A stretch of DNA of 15,710 nt, taken from Bacteroidales bacterium M7 (GTDB lineage: Bacteria > Bacteroidota > Bacteroidia > Bacteroidales > Muribaculaceae). Location: the NCBI GenBank assembly GCA_001689515.1, contig LUJR01000002.1, forward strand, positions 1 to 15,710, read 5' to 3'. A model generated the notes under the pieces. The model had not been told where the DNA came from. It worked only from the letters and a program-made list of their open reading frames with translations, and made no database searches. A program made the translations under genes and the position numbers. Positions 6,795 through 13,349 of this stretch are shown one piece after another (the first letter of the stretch is position 1; each line of letters starts with the position of its first letter).

Positions 6795-6974
6795 TTATAC
6801 GTTGGTTACTTCTACGAGGTGGCGAACACGGTTGACCATGCCTCGGATAGAGGGGGTGTCCTCTTTGATGACCGAGTGGTGCATCTTGTGGATGCCAAGG
6901 GCGTCAAGGGTCTCTTTCTGCACCTTGGGAGCCTTGATGCGGCTCTTTATCTGTGTGATTTTAATCTGTGCCAT
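6795..6974 (-). CDS. rpmD: Large-subunit ribosomal protein L30 (uL30)
   Basis: L30 is a small bacterial 50S protein binding 23S rRNA domain II. I read this gene by hand: ATG at 6974, TAA ending at 6795, 59 residues, beginning MAQIKITQIKSRIKA and ending RVRHLVEVTNV. The L30 fold is evident as beta strand IKITQIKSRI, helix QKETLDALGI, segment HHSVIKEDTPSIRGMVNRV and a closing strand HLVEV. The length is normal (about 58-60). It follows the rpsE hairpin gap and precedes rplO by 31 bases, the family's standard position. Confidence 0.95.
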   Translation of the reverse strand: MAQIKITQIKSRIKAPKVQKETLDALGIHKMHHSVIKEDTPSIRGMVNRVRHLVEVTNV

Positions 6975-7097
6975 GATTGAGATGGTGGGTTAGAGAGGAG
7001 AGTGATTATAAATCAATGGTGTGGGGTGGAGGATTCCGCCGCCCACCCTGTCCGCGCCTGACGGGGCGGACAGGGCGAAGTGCGGATGGTTCCTTTA
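6975..7097 (-). other. Intercistronic hairpin cluster between rpsE and rpmD
   Basis: This 123-base gap has no gene. A perfect 10-bp stem, CCCTGTCCGC with GCGGACAGGG around a 10-base loop, spans 7046-7075 and starts 22 bases after the rpsE stop. Next comes GGGTGG/CCACCC with arms at 7043-7048 and 7024-7029; the arms share bases 7046-7048 with the first stem, so both cannot be fully formed. A third hairpin, TGATT-TAT-AATCA, is at 7003-7015. None is followed by a U tract, so this is not a classical intrinsic terminator. RNA processing, mRNA stability, partial attenuation or a dispersed repeat are alternatives. Confidence 0.5.
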
Positions 7098-7616
7098 TCA
7101 GCCGTGGAACACCTTATCGAGTGATACTCCGCGGTTCTGAGCCACCTGTGCCGGAGAGCGGAGCTCGCCGAGGGCTTCGATGGTTGCCTTGACGAGGTTG
7201 TGGGGGTTAGACGAGCCCTTAGACTTGGCAAGGACGTCGGTGATACCCACGCTCTCGAGCACGGCACGCATAGCACCACCAGCCTTTACACCGGTACCCT
7301 GACCGGCAGGCTTGAGGATTACGCGAGAGCCGCCGAACTTGGCTTCCTGCTCGTGGGGGATGGTGCCCTTGTGGACGGGGACACGGATAAGGTTTTTCTT
7401 GGCAGCCTCCACGCCCTTGGCGATGGCGGCTGTCACTTCATTGGCTTTGCCGAGACCCCAGCCTACGATGCCGTCTTCGTTGCCGACTACGACGATCGCT
7501 GCGAAGGTGAATGTACGGCCGCCCTTGGTGACCTTGGTCACACGATTGATGGCTACAAGGCGATCCTTGAGCTCGATATCGTTGGTTGATTTAACGCGGT
7601 TGTTCTTGTTTGCCAT
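7098..7616 (-). CDS. rpsE: Small-subunit ribosomal protein S5 (uS5)
   Basis: S5 contributes to decoding fidelity and the mRNA entry channel. The 172-residue product has an N-terminal double-stranded RNA-binding domain with the S5 signature at about residues 32-61 (GGRTFTFAAIVVVGNEDGI, then GWGLGKANEV), and a C-terminal ribosomal S5 fold with PVHKGTIPHE, GSRVILKPAGQGTGV and AMRAVLES. Length is near the E. coli value of 167. It begins 8 bases after rplR; 22 bases after its stop is a perfect 10-bp hairpin. Confidence 0.98.
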   Translation of the reverse strand: MANKNNRVKSTNDIELKDRLVAINRVTKVTKGGRTFTFAAIVVVGNEDGIVGWGLGKANEVTAAIAKGVEAAKKNLIRVPVHKGTIPHEQEAKFGGSRVILKPAGQGTGVKAGGAMRAVLESVGITDVLAKSKGSSNPHNLVKATIEALGELRSPAQVAQNRGVSLDKVFHG

Positions 7617-7624
7617 GATTCTGA

Positions 7625-7966
7625 TTAGAATTTGAGGCCACCGTTGCGGGCGGCGTCTGCCAATGATTTAACTCGTCCGTGGAACAGGTAACCGTTGCGG
7701 TCGAAGACCACTTCGGAGATACCGGCTTCAAGGGCTTTCTTAGCGATAGATTCGCCCACTTTAGCAGCGATTTCGGACTTGTTGCCCTCGGCGATGCCTT
7801 TAGACGATGCAGAGACGATGGTCTTGCCTGCGAGGTCGTCGACGAGCTGGACATAGATCTGCTTGTTGCTGCGGAACACGGTCATGCGCGGACGAGCAGC
7901 GGTGCCTGAGATGCGGCCGCGGATGCGGGCCTTGATCTTATTGCGGCGTTGTATCTTGGAAAACAT
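7625..7966 (-). CDS. rplR: Large-subunit ribosomal protein L18 (uL18)
   Basis: L18 binds 5S rRNA with L5 in the central protuberance. The 113-residue product begins with a basic tail (MFSKIQRRNKIKARIRGRI), then RPRMTVFRSNKQIYVQLVDD, and ends with the conserved VVFDRNGYLFHGRVKSLADAAR-type C-terminal motif (here split as FDRNGYLFHGRVK and LADAARNGGL). The length is normal. It is tightly followed by rpsE, 8 bases later. Confidence 0.98.
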   Translation of the reverse strand: MFSKIQRRNKIKARIRGRISGTAARPRMTVFRSNKQIYVQLVDDLAGKTIVSASSKGIAEGNKSEIAAKVGESIAKKALEAGISEVVFDRNGYLFHGRVKSLADAARNGGLKF

Positions 7967-8005
7967 ATGATCAGTTCAATGTTGTGTGGTGAGTGGTATG
8001 GTTGA

Positions 8006-8560
8006 TTACTTGGCGCTTGCCGATTTGCCAGACTTGCGGCGGATAACTTCACCGACAAACTTGATACCTTTACCCTTGTAGGGCTCGGGCTTGCGGAGGC
8101 TGCGGATTTTGGCGCAAACCTGACCGAGGAGCTGCTTGTCGTCGCTCTCGAGGATGATGAGCGGGTTTTTGTTACGTTCGCTCTTAGCCTCAACCTTGAC
8201 TTCGGGGGGAAGCTTGAGGTAGATGGCGTGAGAGTATCCGAGCGAGAGCTCGAGTACCTGGCCTGTGGCTGCGGCGCGGTAACCTACGCCGACGAGTTCC
8301 ATCTCCTTGCGATAGCCTTCGCTTACGCCCACTACCATGTTGTGGATGAGGGCGCGGTAGAGGCCGTGCTGGGCGCGGTGCTCGCGGTCGTCGGTAGGAC
8401 GGGTCAGTACCACTTCGTTGTTCTCGACCTTGATATCGAGGTCGGGGTTGACTTTCTGAGTGAGGGTGCCCTTGGGACCCTTGACGGTTACAGTGTCGCC
8501 GCTGACTGTTACAGTCACACCGGCGGGAATGGCGATGGGTGCTTTACCTATACGTGACAT
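8006..8560 (-). CDS. rplF: Large-subunit ribosomal protein L6 (uL6)
   Basis: L6 lies near the GTPase-associated region and the sarcin-ricin loop. The 184-residue product shows the duplicated L6 fold: the first repeat about 1-82 (SRIGKAPIAIPAGVTV, VKGPKGTL), the second about 83-170, and the signature PEPYKGKGI at 158-166. The C-terminal tail is Ser/Lys/Ala rich. It sits 20 bases after rpsH and 39 bases before rplR. Confidence 0.98.
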   Translation of the reverse strand: MSRIGKAPIAIPAGVTVTVSGDTVTVKGPKGTLTQKVNPDLDIKVENNEVVLTRPTDDREHRAQHGLYRALIHNMVVGVSEGYRKEMELVGVGYRAAATGQVLELSLGYSHAIYLKLPPEVKVEAKSERNKNPLIILESDDKQLLGQVCAKIRSLRKPEPYKGKGIKFVGEVIRRKSGKSASAK

Positions 8561-8580
8561 TACTCTTCAGGGTTTAAAGG

Positions 8581-8979
8581 TTAATAGATATAGCAGAGCA
8601 CTTCGCCGCCTATCTTGAGCTCCTGGGCCTTCTTGTTGGTCATGACGCCCTTAGAAGTAGAGAGGATGGCGATGCCTAAACCGTTTAACACTCGGGGCAT
8701 GTCCTTGTAGCCGGTGTACTGGCGCAAACCGGGACGTGACACGCGCTTGAGACCCTTGATGGCGTTGACCTTGTCAACGGGGTCGTACTTCAGGGCGATC
8801 TTGATCACACCTGCGGGGGTCTCACCCTCTATAAACTTGTAGTTAAGTATATAGCCTTGTTCGAAGAGAATCTTGGTGATCTCTTTCTTCAAGTTTGAGG
8901 CAGGCACCTCGACAACTCGGTGGTTGGCTTTGATGGCGTTCCTCAATCTTGTCAGATAATCTGCTATAGGATCGGTCAT
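8581..8979 (-). CDS. rpsH: Small-subunit ribosomal protein S8 (uS8)
   Basis: S8 is a primary 16S binder at helix 21 of the central domain and the translational repressor of the spc operon in E. coli. The 132-residue product begins MTDPIADYLTRLRNA and ends with the S8 signature at about residues 100-118 (GLGIAILSTSKGVMTNKKA) followed by GGEVLCYIY. The length and motifs are normal. It is the first gene after the 243-base structured gap, which makes S8 the obvious candidate ligand if that RNA is regulatory. rplF follows after 20 bases. Confidence 0.98.
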   Translation of the reverse strand: MTDPIADYLTRLRNAIKANHRVVEVPASNLKKEITKILFEQGYILNYKFIEGETPAGVIKIALKYDPVDKVNAIKGLKRVSRPGLRQYTGYKDMPRVLNGLGIAILSTSKGVMTNKKAQELKIGGEVLCYIY

Positions 8980-9222
8980 TGTTGTGTGGATTGTTTAAAT
9001 TGATTCGGCTCATTCCGAACAATATTCAAATATTCACGCTTGCCGCGCGGCCTCCAAGCAAGCCGAAGGCCTCGTGGCCGGGGAGAGAGGGAGAGGTGGC
9101 AGCGTGACAGATGACGTATTGCCGGTAATACTTGGTCAGATGAGCACTTGATTCAAAAAGAGAGGTTGGACGATTAAATCTTGGTGTCTCGGTTGAAGGG
9201 GTTTGCTACTATCGAGCGTGTA
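8980..9222 (-). ncRNA. Candidate structured intercistronic RNA between rpsN and rpsH
   Basis: This 243-base stretch holds no gene, and most other gaps here are under 60 bases. Directly visible pairings on the transcript include GUAUU/AAUAC around a six-base loop (9116-9131), UUCGGCU/AGCCGAA with a 50-base spacer (arms 9061-9067 and 9004-9010), GCUUGC/GCAAGC (arms 9058-9063 and 9038-9043, sharing bases with the previous pair), the 10-bp palindrome GCCGCGCGGC, and a hairpin UUCGG/CCGAA with a bulge and three more pairs ending 21 bases before rpsH (9000-9022). Because arms are shared, at least two folds exclude each other, as in attenuators. In E. coli S8 represses spc translation through a site near the L5 start, so autoregulation is plausible but unproven. 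A pyrimidine-rich tract lies at 9078-9098. Alternative: decayed repeats. Confidence 0.4.
9027..9057 (-). promoter_or_regulatory. Weak Bacteroidetes-type promoter candidate upstream of rpsH
   Basis: On the minus strand a CTTG (about -33) is followed after 20 bases by AATATTTG, one mismatch from the Bacteroidetes -7 consensus TAnnTTTG. A transcript starting here would have a short leader before rpsH containing the 9000-9022 hairpin. The -33 box is imperfect and spacing approximate, so this is a low-confidence call. Confidence 0.2.
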
Positions 9223-9492
9223 TTACCAGCTTGCCTTCTTGACGCCGGGGATCAGACCGGCAGATGCCATTTCGCGGAACTGGATACGAGAGATGCCAAA
9301 CTGGCGCATGTATCCTTTGGGACGGCCGGTGATGGAGCAGCGGTTGTGAAGACGCACGCTTGAGGCGTTCTTGGGAAGCTTCTGGAGGCCTTCGTAGTCA
9401 CCGGCTTCCTTGAGGGCAGCCTTCTTGGCGGCATACTTGGCTACGAGCTTCGCGCGCTTCACCTCGCGGGCTTTCATTGATTCTTTTGCCAT
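9223..9492 (-). CDS. rpsN: Small-subunit ribosomal protein S14 (uS14), long zinc-free form
   Basis: S14 is a 30S head protein that contacts S3, S10 and S19. The 89-residue product has the length of the C-minus (zinc-independent) type. Only one Cys is present (Cys52, in NRCSITGRP) where the short type has a CxxC pair and a second pair about 13 residues on, so no zinc site can form. The C-terminal signature is intact (GYMRQFGISRIQFREMA, then GLIPGVKKASW). After its stop comes a 243-base noncoding gap before rpsH, exceptional for this operon. Confidence 0.98.
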   Translation of the reverse strand: MAKESMKAREVKRAKLVAKYAAKKAALKEAGDYEGLQKLPKNASSVRLHNRCSITGRPKGYMRQFGISRIQFREMASAGLIPGVKKASW

Positions 9493-9530
9493 ATTCTTGT
9501 AAGATGTTGGGGTCTTAAGGATTGGGGTGA

Positions 9531-10079
9531 TTACTTGTTGGCGTTCTTGAAGGGCAGACCGAAAGCCTTGAGCAGTGCATAGCCCTCCTCGTCGGTGTTG
9601 GCTGAAGTCACGAAAGTGATGTTCATGCCGAGAAGCTTGGAGATGCTGTCAATGTTGATTTCGGGGAAGATGATCTGCTCTGTGATGCCGAGGGTGTAGT
9701 TGCCACGGCCGTCGAGCTTGCCGTCGATACCCTTGAAGTCACGGATACGGGGCAGAGCCACGCGCACGAGACGCTCGAGGAACTCGTACATGCGCTCGCG
9801 ACGGAGTGTCACGCGCACGCCGATGGGCATTTTCTTTCGCACCTTGAAGTTAGAGATGTCCTTGCGTGAGAGGGTTGCCACTGCTTTCTGACCTGTGATG
9901 GCTGTAAGCTCGTTGATGGCAGTCTCGATGATCTTCTTGTCCTGTGTAGCCTGTCCGAGGCCCTGATTGATGACAATCTTCTCAAGGCGGGGAACCTGCA
10001 TCACTGTAGAGTAGTTGAACTCCTTGGTGAGCGCGGGGACGATGCGCTCCTTATAGTCTTTGCTGAGTGTTGTCTCCAT
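9531..10079 (-). CDS. rplE: Large-subunit ribosomal protein L5 (uL5)
   Basis: L5 binds 5S rRNA together with L18 and forms bridge B1b with S13. The 182-residue product begins METTLSKDYKERIVPAL and carries the L5 signature near residues 31-48 (RLEKIVINQGLGQA), then KISN-like and GVRVTLRRERMYEFLERL segments, the GNYTLGITEQIIFPEI region around 126-141, and a C-terminal MNITFVTSA strand. The usual KIVINMG is INQG here, Gln39 replacing Met. It overlaps rplX by one base and is followed by rpsN after 38 bases. Confidence 0.98.
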   Translation of the reverse strand: METTLSKDYKERIVPALTKEFNYSTVMQVPRLEKIVINQGLGQATQDKKIIETAINELTAITGQKAVATLSRKDISNFKVRKKMPIGVRVTLRRERMYEFLERLVRVALPRIRDFKGIDGKLDGRGNYTLGITEQIIFPEINIDSISKLLGMNITFVTSANTDEEGYALLKAFGLPFKNANK

Positions 10080-10399
10080 TATTTGATCTCCTGTCCTGAT
10101 TTCTTGGCGTAACGTACTAACTTGCCGTTGGCGTCGACACGGCGGCCGATGCGGGTGGGCTTACCTGTCTTGGGGTCGACGAGTGCCAGATTGGAGATGT
10201 TGATAGGTGCCTCCATCTTGATAAGGCCGCCCTGGGGGTGCTTTGCACTGGGCTTTGTGGCCTTAGTCACGATGTTAACTCCCTCAACGATGGCACGATT
10301 CTTGTCGCGAATCACCTTGAGGACGCGGCCAGTGGTGCCACGGTCGTCGCCGGAGATCACGATGACATTGTCGTCTTTCTTTATCTTGATCTTGCTCAT
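10079..10399 (-). CDS. rplX: Large-subunit ribosomal protein L24 (uL24)
   Basis: L24 is an assembly initiator that binds the 5' end of 23S rRNA. The 106-residue product has the KOW motif at about residues 8-35 (KDDNVIVISGDDRGTTGRV), followed by VEGVNIVTKATKPS and the family stretch GGLIKMEAPINISNLALV, then a C-terminal extension with RIGRRVDANGKLVRYAKKS. Its stop codon overlaps the rplE start by one base (TAATG), and the last codons contain an AGGAG that could serve rplE. The length is normal. Confidence 0.98.
   Translation of the reverse strand: MSKIKIKKDDNVIVISGDDRGTTGRVLKVIRDKNRAIVEGVNIVTKATKPSAKHPQGGLIKMEAPINISNLALVDPKTGKPTRIGRRVDANGKLVRYAKKSGQEIK
10088..10092 (-). promoter_or_regulatory. 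Shine-Dalgarno-like AGGAG for rplE inside the rplX 3' end
   Basis: The minus strand reads AGGAG eight bases before the rplE ATG, embedded in the last codons of rplX (..CAG GAG ATC AAA TAATG). Combined with the one-base stop/start overlap it suggests coupled translation. The match could also be coincidence of Gln-Glu codons. Confidence 0.35.
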
Positions 10400-10453
10400 T
10401 GTTGTTGATGTCGATTGAGTTTGTCGTTGTTAAGAGTGAAGATGTAAGGGGTA

Positions 10454-10819
10454 TCAGAGCACCTCGGGTGCGAGTGACACGATCTTCATGTTGGTGGCGC
10501 GGAGTTCGCGTGCCACGGGACCGAAGATACGGGTTCCGCGGAGCTCGCCGGCGTTGTTGAGCAGGACGCAGGCGTTGTCGTCGAAACGGATGTATGATCC
10601 GTCGGGACGGCGCACTTCCTTCTTGGTGCGGACCACTACAGCCTTGCTGACGGTGCCCTTCTTTACATCGCTTGAGGGAATCACACTCTTGACGCTCACT
10701 ACGATGATATCGCCTACCGAAGCATAACGGCGACCTGTACCACCGAGCACGTGGATGCAGAGTGCTTCCTTGGCGCCGCTGTTGTCAGCGACTGTTAATC
10801 GGCTTTCTGTCTGTATCAT
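10454..10819 (-). CDS. rplN: Large-subunit ribosomal protein L14 (uL14)
   Basis: L14 forms intersubunit bridges B5 and B8 and is the binding site of the silencing factor RsfS. The 121-residue product begins MIQTESRLTVADNSGAKEA and has the family signature at about residues 60-86 (AVVVRTKKEVRRPDGSYI, then FDDNACVL), ending with the FGPVARELR and MKIVSLAPEVL segments. It has standard length and order, 19 bases after rpsQ and 54 bases before rplX. Confidence 0.98.
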   Translation of the reverse strand: MIQTESRLTVADNSGAKEALCIHVLGGTGRRYASVGDIIVVSVKSVIPSSDVKKGTVSKAVVVRTKKEVRRPDGSYIRFDDNACVLLNNAGELRGTRIFGPVARELRATNMKIVSLAPEVL

Positions 10820-10838
10820 GATGTCTGAGGGTGTGGGG

Positions 10839-11099
10839 TTATTTCACTTTTTCGATGATTTCTACTAAGCGCCATCTTTTGGTGGCAGAGAGGGGACGTG
10901 TCTCCATCAGGCGCACTTTGTCGCCGATGCTGCACTCGTTCTTCTCGTCGTGAGCGTGGTACTTCTTGGTCTTGTTGACAAACTTGCCATAGATGGGGTG
11001 CTTCTCCTTGTATTTCACTGTAACAGTGATGGTTTTGTCACCCTTGTTTGACGACACGACCCCGATGCGCTCTTTGCGGAGGTTTCTTTTTTCTTCCAT
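10839..11099 (-). CDS. rpsQ: Small-subunit ribosomal protein S17 (uS17)
   Basis: S17 is a primary 16S rRNA-binding protein of the 30S body with an OB fold. The 86-residue product starts MEEKRNLRKERIGVVSSNKG, keeps the KHPIYGKFV strand-loop, and ends with the S17 signature at about 59-71 (GDKVRLMETRPLS) followed by KRWRLVEIIEK. The length matches the family. It lies 25 bases after rpmC and 19 bases before rplN, the conventional boundary between the S10 and spc parts; no promoter or terminator is visible there, so the two parts appear fused in one transcript. Confidence 0.98.
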   Translation of the reverse strand: MEEKRNLRKERIGVVSSNKGDKTITVTVKYKEKHPIYGKFVNKTKKYHAHDEKNECSIGDKVRLMETRPLSATKRWRLVEIIEKVK

Positions 11100-11124
11100 A
11101 GTGTTGCTGGGTCAGTTTCGTTGG

Positions 11125-11322
11125 TTACTTATTGTTGAGTTCACGCATGCGGAGCTCTGTCTTGACGCGGGCGATGTCACGGCGGTCAGCGGTGATCTTG
11201 GCGGGGTTGTCGACAGGCGAGATAGCGTGGTTGATCTTGAGCTGGCGGTAGTCTTTCTCCATCTCGACGAGGCGTGCCTGGAGGTCGGCGGTTGCCATTT
11301 CCTTGATTTCTTGTTTCTTCAT
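11125..11322 (-). CDS. rpmC: Large-subunit ribosomal protein L29 (uL29)
   Basis: L29 is a small two-helix protein at the tunnel exit next to L23, contacting trigger factor and SRP. The 65-residue product begins MKKQEIKEMATADLQ and consists of two predicted antiparallel helices (about 7-36 and 42-63), with the family segment around DRRDIARVKTELRMREL. The length is normal. It starts 6 bases after the rplP stop and 25 bases before rpsQ. No unusual features. Confidence 0.96.
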   Translation of the reverse strand: MKKQEIKEMATADLQARLVEMEKDYRQLKINHAISPVDNPAKITADRRDIARVKTELRMRELNNK

Positions 11323-11328
11323 GACGGA

Positions 11329-11760
11329 TCAGACGTTTTGTGTGGGGTCGTAGTCACGACGTACGATGAACTTGGTGGTGACGGGGAGCTTCTGGGCAGC
11401 GAGGCGGAGAGCTTCTTTAGCCACTTCGAAGGGTACACCCTCGACTTCGAGGATTATGCGTCCGGGAGTCACAGGAGCCACGAAACCTTCGGGCGAACCT
11501 TTACCTTTACCCATGCGGACTTCGGCAGGCTTCTTGGTGATGGGCTTGTCCGGGAAAATGCGGATCCAGATCTGGCCCTGACGCTGCATGTAACGTGTCA
11601 CGGCGATACGGGCAGCCTCGATCTGGCGGCCGGTAATCCATTTTGACTCGAGAGTCTTTATGCCGAACGAACCGAAAGCCAGCTGGTTGCCGCGCTGGGC
11701 ATTACCCTTCATGCGGCCCTTCTGCGAGCGACGGAACTTGGTTTTTTTAGGTTGTAACAT
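11329..11760 (-). CDS. rplP: Large-subunit ribosomal protein L16 (uL16)
   Basis: L16 binds 23S helices near the A site and is a late assembly protein that activates peptidyl transfer. The 143-residue product begins MLQPKKTKFRRSQKGRMKG. Both family signatures are present: the first around residues 57-73 (RYMQRQGQIWIRIFPDKP) and the second at 82-95 (RMGKGKGSPEGFVA). Arg82 corresponds to the arginine hydroxylated in E. coli (Arg81). The overall length exceeds E. coli L16 by a few residues, at the C-terminus. rpmC begins 6 bases further on, a spacing that suggests coupled translation. Confidence 0.98.
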   Translation of the reverse strand: MLQPKKTKFRRSQKGRMKGNAQRGNQLAFGSFGIKTLESKWITGRQIEAARIAVTRYMQRQGQIWIRIFPDKPITKKPAEVRMGKGKGSPEGFVAPVTPGRIILEVEGVPFEVAKEALRLAAQKLPVTTKFIVRRDYDPTQNV

Positions 11761-11812
11761 TGTTGTTGCGTTTAATTAACAGTGTTGGGAATGATGTTGG
11801 GTAATGATTCGC

Positions 11813-12556
11813 TCAACGGTTGCCACCCTGGTTGTTACGGGGCTTGCGGAAGCCACCGCGACGGGGTGCACGCTCGCCAGAGGGACGGCTCTCGCGCTGG
11901 TTGGCAGTGAACTGGGGAGCCAGGTCACGCTTGCCATACACTTCACCGCGGCAGATCCATACCTTCACGCCTACGACACCTACCTTGGTGTGCGCCTCTA
12001 CGAGAGCGTAGTCGATGTCGGCACGGAGAGTGTGGAGGGGTGTGCGGCCTTCCTTGAACATCTCGCTACGAGCCATTTCGGCGCCGTTGAGACGTCCGCT
12101 GACCTGAATCTTGATGCCCTCGGCACCGGCGCGCATTGTGCTGGCTACTGCCATCTTGACTGCACGGCGGTAAGCTATCTTGCCTTCGATCTGGCGGGCG
12201 ATGTTGGCTGCCACAATCTGGGCGTCGAGCTCGGGACGCTTCACCTCGTAGATGTTGATCTGCACATCCTTGTCGGTGATCTTCTTGAGCTCTTCCTTGA
12301 GCTTGTCGACTTCAGCGCCGCCCTTGCCGATGATGAGTCCGGGGCGAGAAGTGCACACGGTGATAGTGATGAGTTTGAGTGTACGTTCGATGACGATGCG
12401 TGAAACGCTTGATTTGGCAAGACGCACATCGAGATACTTGCGGAGCTTGGAGTCCTCAAGCAGCGTATCGCCATAGTTTTTGCCACCAAACCAGTTGCTG
12501 TCCCAGCCGCGGATCACGCCGAGGCGGTTGCTGATTGGATTAACTTTTTGTCCCAT
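11813..12556 (-). CDS. rpsC: Small-subunit ribosomal protein S3 (uS3)
   Basis: S3 lines the mRNA entry channel on the 30S solvent side and contributes to mRNA unwinding with S4 and S5. The 247-residue product begins MGQKVNPISNRLG, then a type II KH domain with its GxxG loop at 77-80 (GKGG). The C-terminal domain carries the mRNA-helicase basic residues (Arg130, Arg131 and Lys134, aligning with E. coli Arg131, Arg132 and Lys135) and the signature around ISGRLNGAEMARSE-like positions 152-166 (here QVSGRLNGAEMARSE). From about residue 216 there is a low-complexity Arg/Gly/Asn tail. It starts 9 bases after rplV and is followed by rplP after 52 bases. Confidence 0.98.
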   Translation of the reverse strand: MGQKVNPISNRLGVIRGWDSNWFGGKNYGDTLLEDSKLRKYLDVRLAKSSVSRIVIERTLKLITITVCTSRPGLIIGKGGAEVDKLKEELKKITDKDVQINIYEVKRPELDAQIVAANIARQIEGKIAYRRAVKMAVASTMRAGAEGIKIQVSGRLNGAEMARSEMFKEGRTPLHTLRADIDYALVEAHTKVGVVGVKVWICRGEVYGKRDLAPQFTANQRESRPSGERAPRRGGFRKPRNNQGGNR

Positions 12557-12565
12557 GATGGTGTC

Positions 12566-12979
12566 TTATGCCTTTTTAGATTTTTTGTTTTCGATTGAGT
12601 CCACCACGAGAGTCACGTGGTTAGCGCGCTTGCGGATGCGGTATCCGCGGCCCTGGGGGGCTGGACGGAGGCGCTTGAGCATAGGCGCGGGGTTGACGAA
12701 TATGGTGGAGATGAAGAGCTCGCCGCTCTCTGCCTTGCGGTCGTTTTTGGCTTCCCAGTTAGCCACGGCAGAGCGGAGGCATTTCTCGAGGCGCGCTGCG
12801 GCTTCTTTGTTGGAGAACTTCAGGACGCCGAGAGCTTTGAACACCTCCATGCCGCGCACCATGTCAGCGACGAGGCGCATTTTGCGGGGCGACGAGGGGA
12901 TGTTGGTCAGCTTGGCGAAAGATACCTGACGGCGCTCTTCCTTCATTTTGTTGGCTGAAAGTCTTTTTCTTGCACCCAT
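12566..12979 (-). CDS. rplV: Large-subunit ribosomal protein L22 (uL22)
   Basis: L22 binds all 23S domains; its long beta-hairpin lines the exit tunnel opposite L4 and is where macrolide-resistance changes occur. The 137-residue product is longer than the 110 residues of E. coli, with about 20 extra N-terminal residues (MGARKRLSANKMKEERRQ) before the conserved core SPRKMRLVADMVRG. The tunnel hairpin and C-terminal signature are at about residues 95-126 (MLKRLRPAPQGRGYRIRKR, then NHVTLVV). The N-terminal extension is known in Bacteroidota, and the ATG fits the 61-base gap to rpsS. rpsC follows after 9 bases. Confidence 0.97.
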   Translation of the reverse strand: MGARKRLSANKMKEERRQVSFAKLTNIPSSPRKMRLVADMVRGMEVFKALGVLKFSNKEAAARLEKCLRSAVANWEAKNDRKAESGELFISTIFVNPAPMLKRLRPAPQGRGYRIRKRANHVTLVVDSIENKKSKKA

Positions 12980-13040
12980 TTTATTTAGATGTCTTGCTTG
13001 TTTTTAACTTGATTATAAAGTAGTCGGCTCGCGGCGCGGT

Positions 13041-13310
13041 TTATTTTTTCTTGTTGCCGGCGTGACCACGGAAGGTACGTGTGGGAGCAAATTCGCCCAG
13101 CTTGTGGCCTACCATGTTCTCGGTAACATAGACAGGGATAAACTTATTGCCGTTGTGGACAGCGAAAGTGTGTCCAACGAAGTCAGGTGAAATCATCGAA
13201 GCGCGTGACCAGGTCTTGATGACCGATTTCTTGCCGCTTTCTTCCATGGCTGCCACCTTCTTCTCAAGCTTGACGCTGATAAACGGGCCTTTTTTTAATG
13301 AACGACTCAT
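13041..13310 (-). CDS. rpsS: Small-subunit ribosomal protein S19 (uS19)
   Basis: S19 forms a complex with S13 in the 30S head, near the A-site tRNA and bridge B1. The 89-residue product starts MSRSLKKGPF, typical of the family, and carries the S19 signature from about residue 61 to 85 (YVTENMVGHKLGEFAPTR, then TFRGHAG). The C-terminus is the usual short basic tail. It lies between rplB (39-base gap) and rplV (61-base gap), the standard order. No Shine-Dalgarno sequence is seen upstream. Confidence 0.98.
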   Translation of the reverse strand: MSRSLKKGPFISVKLEKKVAAMEESGKKSVIKTWSRASMISPDFVGHTFAVHNGNKFIPVYVTENMVGHKLGEFAPTRTFRGHAGNKKK

Positions 13311-13349
13311 AGTGTGGTACGTTGTGAATGAGAGTTAAGTGAAAGTGGA

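Noticed and set aside
9154..9160. T-run after rpsN as a terminator
   Set aside because: No stable stem directly precedes the U tract on the minus strand.
10993..11646. 217-residue plus-strand open frame
   Set aside because: Antisense to rpsQ, rpmC and rplP, which are certain.
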